A stretch of 64,000 bases of DNA from Bryobacterales bacterium (GCA_028819215.1 JAPPMG010000015.1:1-64000), one strand, 5' to 3'. Shown: positions 17,144 to 27,168, counted from the first letter of the stretch. The notes: generated from the letters alone by a model not told the origin. Numbers and translations are program-made.

Positions 17144-18742
17144 TCACTCGAACAGCCCGAACGCGAATACTCCGGCTTTTGTTGTGATCGCGACATATTG
17201 ACGGCCGCCAGCTTCAAACGTGACCGGGGAAGCTCGGATCGTCCCGCCCGTATTGAAGTGCCATAGAACGTCGCCTGTATTGGCGTCGGCGGCCATGAAG
17301 CTACCGTCGCGGCTCCCGAAGAACACCAGTCCTCCCGCCGTTGCCATCGCGCCCGCGAACATCACCTCTTCACTCTCTACGCCGAGCAGCGGAACTTCCC
17401 ACGCAAGCTCCCCGGTCGCGACCTCGATCGCCCGCAGGTAGTTTCTTGCACCGGTCTCTTGGTGATTGATGCTGTGACCCGTGCGGTAGTAGACGCCGCA
17501 CGCATCTCGCGACATCACATACAGCATGCCCGTGCCGGGATGATAGGTCGGCGACTGCCAGTTGGTGCCGCCGTGGATGTCGGGGCAGACATAAGACCCG
17601 CTGGGGTTGGGAGCGCTTCCTGGCTTGGGGATCGGGCGGCCTTCTGGCGTGAATTTCTCCAACCATGTCTCCTTGGCGAAGGCGGTGCCACGCAAGAACT
17701 TCCCGGTCGCTCGGTCCAACACGTACAGGAATGCGTTCCGGTTGGCGTGTAGCAGCAGTTTGCGCGTTTCGCCGTCCCATTCAGCGTCGACCAAAACCGG
17801 CGTCTGGTTGGCATCCCAGTCGTGCTCGTCATGCGGCGTGTACTGGAAGTGCCATACGAGTTCCCCGTCGTCCGGGCGCAGGGCCAGCAGGCTAGCCGTG
17901 TAGAGGTTGTCGCCCAAACGGTCGCGTCCGTCGAAATCCTTGGGACCCGGATTGCCGGTCGGCCAGTAGAGCAGGTCCAACTCAGGATCGTACGTTCCGC
18001 TCGTCCAAGGCGTTCCGCCGCCGGCCTTCCATGAATCGTTCTCCGGCCACGTCTCCGAGCCGGGCTCTCCCGGGGCGGGAACCGAGTAGAAACGCCACTC
18101 TCGCTTGCCGGTTTCGGCGTTGAATGCGTCCAGGTAGCCGCGGATGCGTCCCGTGTCGCCGCCCCGTATGCCCATCATGACCCGATTCTTGGCGATGATC
18201 GGTGCCCCGGTGGACCCAAAGCAGGGTTGCTCGTCCGGGTCGGTCACCTGCGAGCGCCACAACATTGCTCCGTTCCGGCTGTCGAGCGAAACCACGTAGC
18301 AGTCAGGTGTGCCGAGAAAGAGGCGGTTGCCCGAAATACCGAAGCCTCGGGTCCAGTTCGGGGTGGGACCGTCATTGCTGCGGCTGTAGGGATAGTCGAA
18401 GCGCCAGATCGAGCGCCCGGAAGTCGCGTCGATTGCAAAGGCCCGCATTCCGCCGGCCGTGAGATACATCACGCCGTCGCGGACGAGCGGCGTGGCCTCG
18501 GTGCGAGGCTGCGGCGGGCTGTATTGGAAGACCCACTTGGGCACGAGGCGGGCGACGTTTTCGCGGTTGATCTCGTCCAGTTCCGAATAGCGCCGCCCGC
18601 TATTGTCGCGGTCGTAGCTGAGCCAGTTCGCTGGGTTCTTGTAGCGCTCTTGCAGCACTTGGGCCGAGGCGCTGGCCGGCACAAGCAATGCGAGCAACAG
18701 CAGCGGTGCTGTTACGCGGGGAACGATCCGAGTCGAGCGCAT
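17144..18742 (-). CDS. PQQ-dependent alcohol dehydrogenase-like quinoprotein
   Basis: 532 residues with a signal peptide (cleavage after about residue 27, ASASAQ) and an eight-bladed quinoprotein propeller whose blades show W-motifs such as GRSIWRFDYPY and GDVLWHFNTGG. The stretch TPHDEHDWDANQTPVL (about 290-305) holds the putative catalytic Asp, and GTPWTSGTYDPELDLLYWPT the cofactor region. It would oxidise an alcohol or sugar in the periplasm with PQQ. The cytochrome gene immediately upstream on the same strand (11-bp gap) is the likely electron acceptor. Substrate unknown. No C-terminal heme domain is present. Confidence 0.9.
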   Translation of the reverse strand: MRSTRIVPRVTAPLLLLALLVPASASAQVLQERYKNPANWLSYDRDNSGRRYSELDEINRENVARLVPKWVFQYSPPQPRTEATPLVRDGVMYLTAGGMRAFAIDATSGRSIWRFDYPYSRSNDGPTPNWTRGFGISGNRLFLGTPDCYVVSLDSRNGAMLWRSQVTDPDEQPCFGSTGAPIIAKNRVMMGIRGGDTGRIRGYLDAFNAETGKREWRFYSVPAPGEPGSETWPENDSWKAGGGTPWTSGTYDPELDLLYWPTGNPGPKDFDGRDRLGDNLYTASLLALRPDDGELVWHFQYTPHDEHDWDANQTPVLVDAEWDGETRKLLLHANRNAFLYVLDRATGKFLRGTAFAKETWLEKFTPEGRPIPKPGSAPNPSGSYVCPDIHGGTNWQSPTYHPGTGMLYVMSRDACGVYYRTGHSINHQETGARNYLRAIEVATGELAWEVPLLGVESEEVMFAGAMATAGGLVFFGSRDGSFMAADANTGDVLWHFNTGGTIRASPVTFEAGGRQYVAITTKAGVFAFGLFE

Positions 18743-18753
18743 TGCAGGATCAC

Positions 18754-19626
18754 TCAGTAGTTTCCGAAGCCGCGCCGTACGGGTACAAACGGATCCCGCT
18801 GGCGGTCTAGGAAAGCTAGCAGGTCTTGCACCTCTTCGGGCCTGAGACGCTGCCCGTAGTCTGCGGGCATCTTCGACCGTTGTGGCGTGTGCACCGAGCG
18901 CAGCTGCTTCCGCTGGAACGTCTTGACGTCGCCATCGGCGGTCAGCACTAGCAGCGTAAACGAGTCTTCGTTCTTCAGAACTCCTTCCAGCGTTTCGCCT
19001 CCCGCTGTTTCGATTACCACGGTGCCAAAGCCCTCGGCCAGTTCGGCGCTTGGGTCCAGCAAATCCTCTCGGATCTTGTCGCTATTGTGGCGGACGCCGA
19101 TCGAGTCCAAGGGCGGCCCGAGGAAGCCGCCCGCACCGTTGACGATGTGGCAGCCCGCGCAGCCGACTCGTTGAAAGATTGCTTGTCCGGCCGCAACGTC
19201 TCCCTGGACCGGGGGCTGCTCGGCGGGATGAGCCAAGCTGCGAAGGTAGGAAACGAGCTGCCAGAGGCGCTCTTCGGGCAGGTCAGGCTGAGGCGGCATC
19301 TCCGTGCCGGGAATGCCGGCGCGGATCAGCTTGAACAGGCCAGCCTCGGAGCCTCTGCTCACGCTCCTAGCGACTACGAGATTAGACGCCATGGCACCCT
19401 CTGCCTGCTGGCCGTGGCACACCGCGCAGCGCTCGTGAAACAATGCGTTCCCAGCTTCAACGGCCGCAGCATCACGCCCCAAGGGGTTGCGCAGCTCGCT
19501 CTGCGCCTGAGCGGACCGTTGCGCTGCAGTGGGAGCCAACGCTAGTGGTATGGCGAGTGACGCCAGTGCTGCGATTCGCGCCCGCGCCCGCAGCCTAGCG
19601 CGCTTGCGAGATCTTTGCGGGCTCAC
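18754..19626 (-). CDS. Periplasmic di-heme cytochrome c
   Basis: About 290 residues with two class I c-type heme sites, CAVCHG and CAGCHIVNG, separated by about 90 residues. Each is followed by a distal Met region, for example GTEMPPQPDLPEE. The C-terminal part (GETLEGVLKNEDSFTLLVL, then LLAFLDRQR) resembles the Haem_bd domain often fused in Planctomycete proteins. The GTG at 19626 precedes an Arg-rich n-region and the hydrophobic stretch IAALASLAIPLALAP; GTG 19740 would add 38 residues, and neither has a good ribosome-binding site. It sits first in a two-gene operon with the PQQ dehydrogenase and probably carries its electrons. Confidence 0.85.
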   Translation of the reverse strand: MSPQRSRKRARLRARARIAALASLAIPLALAPTAAQRSAQAQSELRNPLGRDAAAVEAGNALFHERCAVCHGQQAEGAMASNLVVARSVSRGSEAGLFKLIRAGIPGTEMPPQPDLPEERLWQLVSYLRSLAHPAEQPPVQGDVAAGQAIFQRVGCAGCHIVNGAGGFLGPPLDSIGVRHNSDKIREDLLDPSAELAEGFGTVVIETAGGETLEGVLKNEDSFTLLVLTADGDVKTFQRKQLRSVHTPQRSKMPADYGQRLRPEEVQDLLAFLDRQRDPFVPVRRGFGNY

Positions 19627-19990
19627 GATGGACAGGGGTGCGCCCGTTCTACCTATGTTCGGTGCGCTTGCTCCGGCTGGAGCAACTGTGGCGAGGAGCG
19701 TCGCCAGCCGGCCAACACCTTTCCCGGGCAAACGATCCACTGCATGAGGATACCAATGCTCGACTCTGCACAGAGGGCGTGACGAGGGGTTTGGCTGCTG
19801 GCCGCCGCATTCATTGTCTTTTCCTCGGGTATGGCCGAAGCCTCTCGCCCCTTAGCACAGGCCACGTGATATAGTTAGCGGCGGCTAGTTCCGGGGCAGG
19901 GGTGCCCATCGATCTAGCAGCGTGTCATTCGCGGTCGGACAACGTCGCTTTCGAGGGGCCTGTTCGCCACAGGTGTTGAGGTGATTCAAA

Positions 19991-22900
19991 ATGCGACCTG
20001 AAAAGAAGTCCTCCCTCGGATTCGTGATTGCCGTCGTCGCCATCGCGATGATCGGCCTTGCCACGGCACCGCCTCTGGAGGCGCAGATCCTCTATGGCAG
20101 CATCGTCGGCAATGTGTCAGATAGCACTGGGGCTGTGATTCCCGGTGCGCAGGTAAGCATCACGCACGAAGAGACTGGCGCTTCCCGTAGCGGCGAGTCT
20201 AACGAAGCAGGTGCGTACAGCTTCTCGACGGTGGCGACCGGGACGTATCGAGTCGAGGTCCGATCCGATGGATTCAGCAGCAGCACTACAACGGGTGTCG
20301 CCGTCACGGTGAATAACGTCACCCGTGTGGATGTGGACCTCGCGATCGGCCAAGTAACCGAGGTCATCGAAGTTACTGCCAATTCCGTGCAACTACAGAC
20401 GGATCGGGCCGAGGTCCGGGCCGAAGTAAGCAAGGATGACTTGCAGGAGGTGCCGGTGCCGCTGGGCCGCAACTACCAGATGCTGCTCCAAACGCTACCT
20501 GGCTTCTCGCCCCCTGCCAATGCTCACTCAGTGCCCGCGAACCCGACCCGCGCAGTGCGCTACACGGTCAATGGCACTACCGACAAGTCCAACAACGTCC
20601 GTATCGACGGAGCGTCGAGCTATAACCCCAACCTGACCCACATGTCGGGCATCAACCCCTCGTTGGAGTCGATCGAGGTGGTCAATGTGGTCACCAGTTC
20701 GTTTGACGCCGAGCAGGGACTTGCTGGCGGTGCCGCGATCAACCTGCAGATCAAGAGCGGCACGAACGAAGTGCACGGCTCGGGCTTCTGGTACCACAAC
20801 AACCAGCACATGCAGGCCTATCCGTACTTCAGCGACCGCAACAACGCCAGGCCCAAGTTCATCTACAACCAGGCAGGCGGCACGATCGGCGGGCCGATCA
20901 AGAAGAACAAGGCCTTCTACTTCATTAGCTACGAGCGCACTTCGGAGAACTCCAACGTCACGAAGTTCATCAAGGTGCCGACAGTGGCGATGCGCGCCGG
21001 AGATTTCTCCGGTTCGCCCCTGCCGATCTTCGACCCAATGTCCGCCGCTATCGGGGACGAGGGCAACCGCACACCATTCGCGAACAACATGATCCCGGAA
21101 GCGCGCATCGCACGGGCTAGCCGCATCTTGGCCGACAACCCTGATTGGAGCATCCCCGACCGGCAGGGCGTCGGATCCCTCGGGCTGAATCGCAACAAGC
21201 TCGCCAGCGACAGCTATTTCTTTCACCGCAACCAGATCGACAGCAAGGCCAACTTCAACCTCTCCGACAAGTGGACGATGTTTGCTCGGCTCAGCTTCTT
21301 CTACTACAAGCAGTGGAATCCCGCGGCGTTCGGCGACCTTTCCGGTATCCACCTGCACCCCACAAACTTCCGTACCGACAACGGATTCGGGCCGACCTAT
21401 AGCGGCACGATCTCCACGACCTACGTTGCGACTCCGAACTTGGTGTTTGACGCCTACTTCGGCTCGACCTTGGTTGATAGCAATGCTTTTGCTGGAAACC
21501 TCGAGCAGCGGATTGGCTTGGACGTGCTGGGGATTCCCGGCACGAATGGCGACGGCACTCCTGGCGGGGGAGGCACGTTCTACGGTGGCATGCCGCGCAT
21601 GCGCTTCGACGCGGGCTATGGCAATCTCGGCTACCGCGCCACATCGCCGTTCATCGGGCACGACTACCTGCACCAGATCGTGTTCAACGGTAACTGGACG
21701 AGGCGGAATCACGAGATCCGCTTCGGAACCGACACATTCCTGACGCACATCAACCAAGAGGTGGCCAACTTTCCCGGAGGCGACGCTCCGGCGGGCGGCT
21801 TCCGCTTTCGCAACAACACGACGAGCCGAGCCGGCACGAGGACGAACGACTACAACGCGATTGCCTCCTTCATGCTGGGGCTGCCGCGCGAAGCGGCACG
21901 CAACTTCCTGAACGGCAAGAACCTGCAGACACGTTCGAGCCAGTATTCGTTGTACATCCGTGACCGCTGGCAGGTTCGCCCCGATCTGACGCTCTCCTAT
22001 GGCACCCGCTGGGAGTACTTCCCGTTCCCGGTGCGCCCCAATCGCGGATTGGAGCGCTTCGACATTGCCGAGAACGTCATGCTGGTGTGCGGCATCGGCT
22101 CGGTACCCCGCAACTGCGGCCTGCCGCAGAGCAAGACCCAGTTCGCACCCCGCGTCGGCATTGCTTGGAGGGCCACCGACACCTTCGTCATACGCGCGGG
22201 CTACGGGATGACTTGGGATCCATTCAATCTCGGACGCGACCTCCGGGGGAACCTGCCGACGCAGTTCTCGCAGCGCCTGCCCGCCCCGAACAACCGCTCG
22301 TGGGCCACGACTTTGGATCAGGGTTTTCCGGCGATTCCTCCGATCCCGACCGACGACCGGATCGAGATGCCGCTCAGGGCGAACGTCGCCACGGCGGACG
22401 AGAACTACGTGCGCGGATACATCCAGTCTTGGAATTTCACGCTTGAGAAGCAGGTGGGCGATTGGATAGGCACGGCCTCCTACGTCGCGACTCGGTCGAC
22501 GCGCCAGAGTTCTCGCATCGAAGCCAACTGGTCAGGCCTAGGCGAGGGCAATGCCGGGCGTGTCCTGCGCAAGCTCTACGGGCGTACTGCGAACACGCTG
22601 TTCTGGGGCACCATTGGCACCCCGATGTACGATTCGCTACAGGTCAAGCTGGTTCGGCGCAGTCGCTCCGGACATTCGTTCAACTTGGCCTACACATGGG
22701 CGCATGGGCGCGGATACACCTCCGAGTCGTCCACGGCTCAGCCGCGTGTGAGGCATCCGGAATACTACTGGAAGAACCGCGGGCCCCTCAACAACGACAT
22801 CCGGCATAACTTGGTCGTCTCGAATTCATACGAGCTGCCGTTCGGCAGGGGCAAGAACTTCGCGCAGACCGGCGTACCGGCGGCGATTCTGGGCGGCTGG

Positions 22901-23356
22901 CAGATCAACGCACTGGCGTCGCTCTACACAGGTCGCCCAGCCACGCCCACCGCTCCTGGTGGGTCATTGAACAGCGTCGGTTCGGGACAGTTCGCTGACT
23001 GCCTGTCTGCTCCGATCAAGCTGGGCTCGCCGGATGGCTGGTGGGATCCTTCGACATTGGCTGATCCTGACGAGGCGAACGACCCGCCACGCTTCGGCAC
23101 ATGCGGTTCGAATGTGTTGCGCGGGCCGGGCCTGATCAACATGGACATCGGTATCTTCCGCAAGTTCCAGCCGACTGAGAGGTTCAGCATCCAATTCCGT
23201 GGGGAAATCTTCAACGTGTCGAACACTCCCCACTTCCGCAATCCGAACTCCAACATTGCCAGCAGTGGTTTCGGTGTCGTCACCGACGTGGCGAATACCG
23301 GGCGCGAGGGCCTTGACCAGCGTGTGTTCCGAATGGGCTTGCGCTTGGCCTTCTGA
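19991..23356 (+). CDS. Oar-like TonB-dependent receptor with carboxypeptidase-regulatory domain
   Basis: 1121 residues. Signal peptide (cleavage near PPLEAQ, residue 33), then a CarboxypepD_reg beta-sandwich (about 35-115; GSIVGNVSDSTGAVIPGAQV), a plug domain (about 125-240), and a long 22-strand-type outer-membrane barrel ending in Phe (MGLRLAF), the usual barrel-assembly signal. Proteins of this kind are abundant in Acidobacteriota and are thought to import oligosaccharides or other large solutes with TonB energy. TTGAGGTGATTC precedes the ATG. A strong hairpin follows the stop, so the gene is probably monocistronic. Ligand unknown. Confidence 0.92.
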   Translation: MRPEKKSSLGFVIAVVAIAMIGLATAPPLEAQILYGSIVGNVSDSTGAVIPGAQVSITHEETGASRSGESNEAGAYSFSTVATGTYRVEVRSDGFSSSTTTGVAVTVNNVTRVDVDLAIGQVTEVIEVTANSVQLQTDRAEVRAEVSKDDLQEVPVPLGRNYQMLLQTLPGFSPPANAHSVPANPTRAVRYTVNGTTDKSNNVRIDGASSYNPNLTHMSGINPSLESIEVVNVVTSSFDAEQGLAGGAAINLQIKSGTNEVHGSGFWYHNNQHMQAYPYFSDRNNARPKFIYNQAGGTIGGPIKKNKAFYFISYERTSENSNVTKFIKVPTVAMRAGDFSGSPLPIFDPMSAAIGDEGNRTPFANNMIPEARIARASRILADNPDWSIPDRQGVGSLGLNRNKLASDSYFFHRNQIDSKANFNLSDKWTMFARLSFFYYKQWNPAAFGDLSGIHLHPTNFRTDNGFGPTYSGTISTTYVATPNLVFDAYFGSTLVDSNAFAGNLEQRIGLDVLGIPGTNGDGTPGGGGTFYGGMPRMRFDAGYGNLGYRATSPFIGHDYLHQIVFNGNWTRRNHEIRFGTDTFLTHINQEVANFPGGDAPAGGFRFRNNTTSRAGTRTNDYNAIASFMLGLPREAARNFLNGKNLQTRSSQYSLYIRDRWQVRPDLTLSYGTRWEYFPFPVRPNRGLERFDIAENVMLVCGIGSVPRNCGLPQSKTQFAPRVGIAWRATDTFVIRAGYGMTWDPFNLGRDLRGNLPTQFSQRLPAPNNRSWATTLDQGFPAIPPIPTDDRIEMPLRANVATADENYVRGYIQSWNFTLEKQVGDWIGTASYVATRSTRQSSRIEANWSGLGEGNAGRVLRKLYGRTANTLFWGTIGTPMYDSLQVKLVRRSRSGHSFNLAYTWAHGRGYTSESSTAQPRVRHPEYYWKNRGPLNNDIRHNLVVSNSYELPFGRGKNFAQTGVPAAILGGWQINALASLYTGRPATPTAPGGSLNSVGSGQFADCLSAPIKLGSPDGWWDPSTLADPDEANDPPRFGTCGSNVLRGPGLINMDIGIFRKFQPTERFSIQFRGEIFNVSNTPHFRNPNSNIASSGFGVVTDVANTGREGLDQRVFRMGLRLAF

Positions 23357-23370
23357 TCGCGTTCAGACAA

Positions 23371-23396
23371 CGAGGCGGCGGCATGCCGCCGCCTCG
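23371..23396 (+). terminator. Perfect 26-bp palindromic hairpin after the receptor gene
   Basis: The 13-base arm CGAGGCGGCGGCA is followed at once by its exact complement, 14 bases after the receptor stop codon. The stem is entirely GC-rich. There is no strong T tract after it (CCCTCCC follows), so it may act as a transcript-end hairpin, a weak terminator, or a Rho-dependent site. Confidence 0.6.
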
Positions 23397-23558
23397 CCCT
23401 CCCTCGTGCTTCTCCCGGCACTTGGCGAAGGCGCGCCTCGGGGCAGCGCTGCTTCGAAACTTGGCCGCCCGGGTGTGCAAGTGAGGCGGTAGGATAGTCG
23501 CCGACGAGGCGTAGAGTCGGAAAGCTCGCTTTTGCGTCCCGTTCGCTGAGGCCATACT

Positions 23559-26500
23559 GTGCGAACCCGCGCCATTCTCCCATTCTTGGCTGCCGCGGCC
23601 CTGGCCGGCTGTGGCCGAACCGACACGGATTCTATCGATCAGATCACAGTTCCCGAGGGGTTCGAGATCGAGCTGGCAGCCGGCCCGCCGTTAGTCGAGC
23701 GCCCGATGATCGTGGACATGGACGACCAAGGCCGGCTGTACGTGGCCGAGTCGTCGGGATCAAACGCCCCCGTTCGGCAGCAACTTGCGGAGCGGCCCCA
23801 CAGCATCCTTCGCTTGGAAGACATTGATGGCGATGGCCGCTACGACACGCGCACCGTCTTCGCGGACAAGATGATGCTCCCCGAAGGCGTGCTCTGGCAC
23901 GCTGGCTCGGTTTACGTGACCGCGCCGCCAAGCATCTGGAAGCTGACCGACACCGACGGCGACGGCGTCGCGGACGAGCGGGTGGAATGGTTCGATGCCA
24001 AGACCCTGACCAATTGCGCCAATGACCTGCACGGGCCCTATCTCGGGCTTGACGGTCGGATCTACTGGACCAAGGGCGCGTTTGCGGAGCAGACCTATGA
24101 GCAGCCCGGCCGCGAACCGTTCGTGACCCGAGCGGCGCACATCTTCCGCCGACGAGTCGAAGGCGGGCCTGTCGAACACGTCCTGACTGGCGGCATGGAC
24201 AATCCGATCGAGGTGGCCTTCACGCCGCAAGGCGAGAGACTGCTGACATCGACCTTCCTGATCCATCCGCAGCTCGGCAAGCGCGACGGCATTCTGCACG
24301 CCGTATACGGGGGAGTGTATGGCAAGGCCAATGGCGTGACCGACAGCCACCCGATGACCGGCGGCTACCTGTCGATCATGACCCACATGGGAGGCGCTGC
24401 CACGGTCGGGCTGGAGAGCTACGAGTCAGGCGCGTTCGGCGAGGATTACCGGGGCCGCCTGTTCGCAACGTCGTTCAACCTGCGCAAGGTCTCATCTCAC
24501 AAGCTTGTGCCGAAGGGCGCGACGTTCGAGACCGAAGACGCCGATTTCCTCGTGTCGGAGAGCCGCGATTTCCACCCCACCGACGTGATGGAGGACGCCG
24601 ACGGCAGCTTGCTCGTGGTCGACACGGGCGCTTGGTACAAGCTCTGCTGCCCGACCGCCCAGTTGCCCAAGCCCGACCTGCTCGGTGCCATCTACCGCAT
24701 TCGCAAGACGGGCGCTGTCACGCCTGAGGATCCTCTGGGGCAGGCGCTTGATTGGCAGACGGCCAGCCCGGATTCGCTCGTCGAATTGCTCAACGACCCG
24801 CGCCCGGCGGTACGCGAGCGGGCCTTGGCTGCCCTAGCCACAGACGAAGCGGTCGACGCACTCAAGCATGCATTAGAAGCCAGCCCGTCTGCCGACGTGC
24901 GGCGCAATGCTGTGTGGGCCCTAACCCGCATCGAGACCGACACGGCGCGCTCGGCAGTGCGCGAAGCGCTGTCCGACAAGCAAGCAGGCGTGCGACAGGC
25001 GGCGCTGCATTCGGTAGCGTTGCACCGTGATGGCAATGCGGTCGCCGAGGCCGTGCAGCAGCTGCTGGATCCCTCCGATGCAGTCAAGCGCGTCGCGGCG
25101 GAAGCCCTAGGGCGCATGTCGGACCCGGCCGCTGTAGGTCCGCTCTTGGAGGCGGCTGCTCTGACGGAGGGCGAGGTGCTGACGCATTCACTGATCTACG
25201 CGCTTATCGAGATCGCCGATGTCAGCGGCACACGACGGGGACTGCAATCTGCTTCGGCAAGAACGCAGCGGGCCGCAATGATTGCGCTGGATCAGATGCG
25301 TCCGGCGGCGCTGAGTCCCAGCCAAGTGCTGTCGAGGCTGGATTCGGAGAGCGAGCCGGTAGCTGACGCGGCCCGCTGGATCGCATCGCGCCACCCTGAA
25401 TGGGGCGGCCACCTAGCCGGCTACTTGGAACGCCTGATAGCTGGCTTGGACGAATCAAATACCGAGGAGGTGCTGCAGCAACTCAGCCGTTTCTCCGGCA
25501 ACGAGGCTGTCCAAGATCTGCTGGCCCGGACGGTGCGGGGAAGCGCCTCCGAGACCGCGAAGACTACGGCGCTGGAGGCCATGGCGGCTGCTTCCGTGGA
25601 AGTCCTGCCAGAGAGCTGGTCCGACGCCATCGCCTATGCGTTAGGGCAGGGACAGATCCGCCATGCCGCGCTACGGGTCTCACGCACCTTGCAGCGGCCC
25701 GAGCAAGGTCTGCCGGGATTGGACCGGGCGTTGCTTGCAGTTGCCCGCGACGACGGCATTGAGCCCGGATCGCGAGTCCAGGCGTTAGATGCCGGACGAG
25801 CGTCGCTCGAGGCACTTGATTCGCAGCTGTTCGAGGTGGCCCGGAGTCAGGTCTTGCCAGACAAGCCGGTCGATTCGAGAACGGCGGCGGCCAGGGTGCT
25901 TGCCACCGTGCCGCTGGCAGACGGCCAACTAACCGAGCTGGCCGCCCTGCTGCCAGAGATAGGCCCGATGGAGTTGCCGCGCATTGTGGAGGCGTTCGGC
26001 CAGTCGCAGGACGCTGAACTCGGGACCCTCCTGCTGAACGGACTGTCGCAGGCCAAGGGACTGGCAAACTTGCGCGCCGACATCCTTCGGACCGCGGTCG
26101 AGGGCTACCAACCCGACGTGCGTTCAGCAATCGATGCGCTGATCGAGGGGGGAGTGGCAGGGCTGGAGGAACAGCAGGCCAAGATCGAAGGACTGCTAAC
26201 AGCGCTGCCCCAGGGTGACGTTGTGCGAGGGCAGGCTGTCTTCAACAGCACCGAGACCGCCTGCCTGTCTTGTCACACCATTGGCTATGACGGCGGCCGG
26301 ATCGGGCCGGACTTGACGCGAATCGGAGAAATCCGCGAGCGCCGGGACTTGCTTGAGGCGATTGTCTTTCCCAGCGCGAGTTTCGTGCGGAGCTACGAGC
26401 CCATCGTGGCAGTAGCGAACGGAGAGAGTATCAACGGAGTGCCCATAGAGGAGAGCGAGACGCATCTGCTGTTAGCTGTGAGCGCGGACGAACAGGTGCG

Positions 26501-26651
26501 AATCCCCCGGGCCAGCGTCGAGGAGGTGCGTCCCGGGACAGTCTCGGTGATGCCTGCTGGGCTCGACGACCAGTTGAGCACAGGGCAGCTAGCTGACTTG
26601 CTAGCTTTTCTCGAGGCAACCCAATGGGGCCCCAATCGCAGCAGACCGTAG
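23559..26651 (+). CDS. Propeller-HEAT-cytochrome c lipoprotein (PVC-type dehydrogenase family)
   Basis: 1030 residues. GTG start, signal peptide with lipobox LAGC (Cys 18), then an NHL/glucose-sorbosone-dehydrogenase-like beta-propeller (about 30-385; PEGFEIELAAGPPLVERP and ILRLEDIDGDGRYD are typical), a long array of HEAT repeats (about 395-880; for example ALEASPSADVRRNAVWALTR), and a C-terminal cytochrome domain with CLSCH near residue 902 followed by IGPDLTRIGEIRERRDLLEAI. Known as the membrane-bound dehydrogenase family of Planctomycetes and Acidobacteria; its reaction is unproven but probably oxidative. It may follow the receptor functionally, though about 200 bp and a hairpin separate them. 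Confidence 0.9.
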   Translation: MRTRAILPFLAAAALAGCGRTDTDSIDQITVPEGFEIELAAGPPLVERPMIVDMDDQGRLYVAESSGSNAPVRQQLAERPHSILRLEDIDGDGRYDTRTVFADKMMLPEGVLWHAGSVYVTAPPSIWKLTDTDGDGVADERVEWFDAKTLTNCANDLHGPYLGLDGRIYWTKGAFAEQTYEQPGREPFVTRAAHIFRRRVEGGPVEHVLTGGMDNPIEVAFTPQGERLLTSTFLIHPQLGKRDGILHAVYGGVYGKANGVTDSHPMTGGYLSIMTHMGGAATVGLESYESGAFGEDYRGRLFATSFNLRKVSSHKLVPKGATFETEDADFLVSESRDFHPTDVMEDADGSLLVVDTGAWYKLCCPTAQLPKPDLLGAIYRIRKTGAVTPEDPLGQALDWQTASPDSLVELLNDPRPAVRERALAALATDEAVDALKHALEASPSADVRRNAVWALTRIETDTARSAVREALSDKQAGVRQAALHSVALHRDGNAVAEAVQQLLDPSDAVKRVAAEALGRMSDPAAVGPLLEAAALTEGEVLTHSLIYALIEIADVSGTRRGLQSASARTQRAAMIALDQMRPAALSPSQVLSRLDSESEPVADAARWIASRHPEWGGHLAGYLERLIAGLDESNTEEVLQQLSRFSGNEAVQDLLARTVRGSASETAKTTALEAMAAASVEVLPESWSDAIAYALGQGQIRHAALRVSRTLQRPEQGLPGLDRALLAVARDDGIEPGSRVQALDAGRASLEALDSQLFEVARSQVLPDKPVDSRTAAARVLATVPLADGQLTELAALLPEIGPMELPRIVEAFGQSQDAELGTLLLNGLSQAKGLANLRADILRTAVEGYQPDVRSAIDALIEGGVAGLEEQQAKIEGLLTALPQGDVVRGQAVFNSTETACLSCHTIGYDGGRIGPDLTRIGEIRERRDLLEAIVFPSASFVRSYEPIVAVANGESINGVPIEESETHLLLAVSADEQVRIPRASVEEVRPGTVSVMPAGLDDQLSTGQLADLLAFLEATQWGPNRSRP

Positions 26652-26745
26652 CCTCTGAGATCATCAGCCACTCGCTCCGCCGCCCGCCGCACTGGACCCG
26701 AATGCCAGCCATATCAAACGGGCCGCCAATCGACTCGCTAGCGAT

Positions 26746-27168
26746 CTAGTCGGGTGATTCAGGAAGGACGTGCCGGTGTACTCGGTCTACAACGAGTCGA
26801 GCTGCAGCACGTGCTTCCTTGGCATCGTCCTCCCGGTAAAAGTCTGATGGGGTGAGGTCTTCCGCGCCATAAAACGCGAGCTCTCGGTCGCGCCTAAGGG
26901 TCCTTGAAGCCGCCGCCAACTGGTCGACTTCACCGGCCAGGCCGGAAGGCAGTCGACTGCGCTCTGCCTTCAGGACGTCGCCCACGTCGTGCACGCGCGG
27001 TGGGTCAACGCCCGCGGCGCGGAGCAGCCCTTTTAGCGCGAGTTCTACAACCTCCTGTGATTCACGAACCACGTCGGCCCAGCTACCGGCCTCGAACAAG
27101 ACATCTACCGCATGCAGCCGAGCCGCAGCGCGCTTGACATAGTCTGCGGCGAGAGTGCTATTCCGCAT
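26746..27168 (-). CDS. HEPN-domain protein, partner of the adjacent nucleotidyltransferase
   Basis: A 140-residue all-helical HEPN protein. Recognised by SQEVVELALKGLLRAAG (helix 2), and by RELAFYG (95-101) with the following DDAKEARAAARLVV helix, as in the PF05168 branch. The RNase motif Rx4-6H of toxic HEPN proteins is only loosely met by R124-H131, so nuclease activity is uncertain. Its ATG directly follows the TAA of the nucleotidyltransferase gene with no spacer, implying translational coupling. Such pairs act as toxin-antitoxin modules in which the nucleotidyltransferase modifies or restrains the HEPN protein. Confidence 0.85.
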   Translation of the reverse strand: MRNSTLAADYVKRAAARLHAVDVLFEAGSWADVVRESQEVVELALKGLLRAAGVDPPRVHDVGDVLKAERSRLPSGLAGEVDQLAAASRTLRRDRELAFYGAEDLTPSDFYREDDAKEARAAARLVVDRVHRHVLPESPD

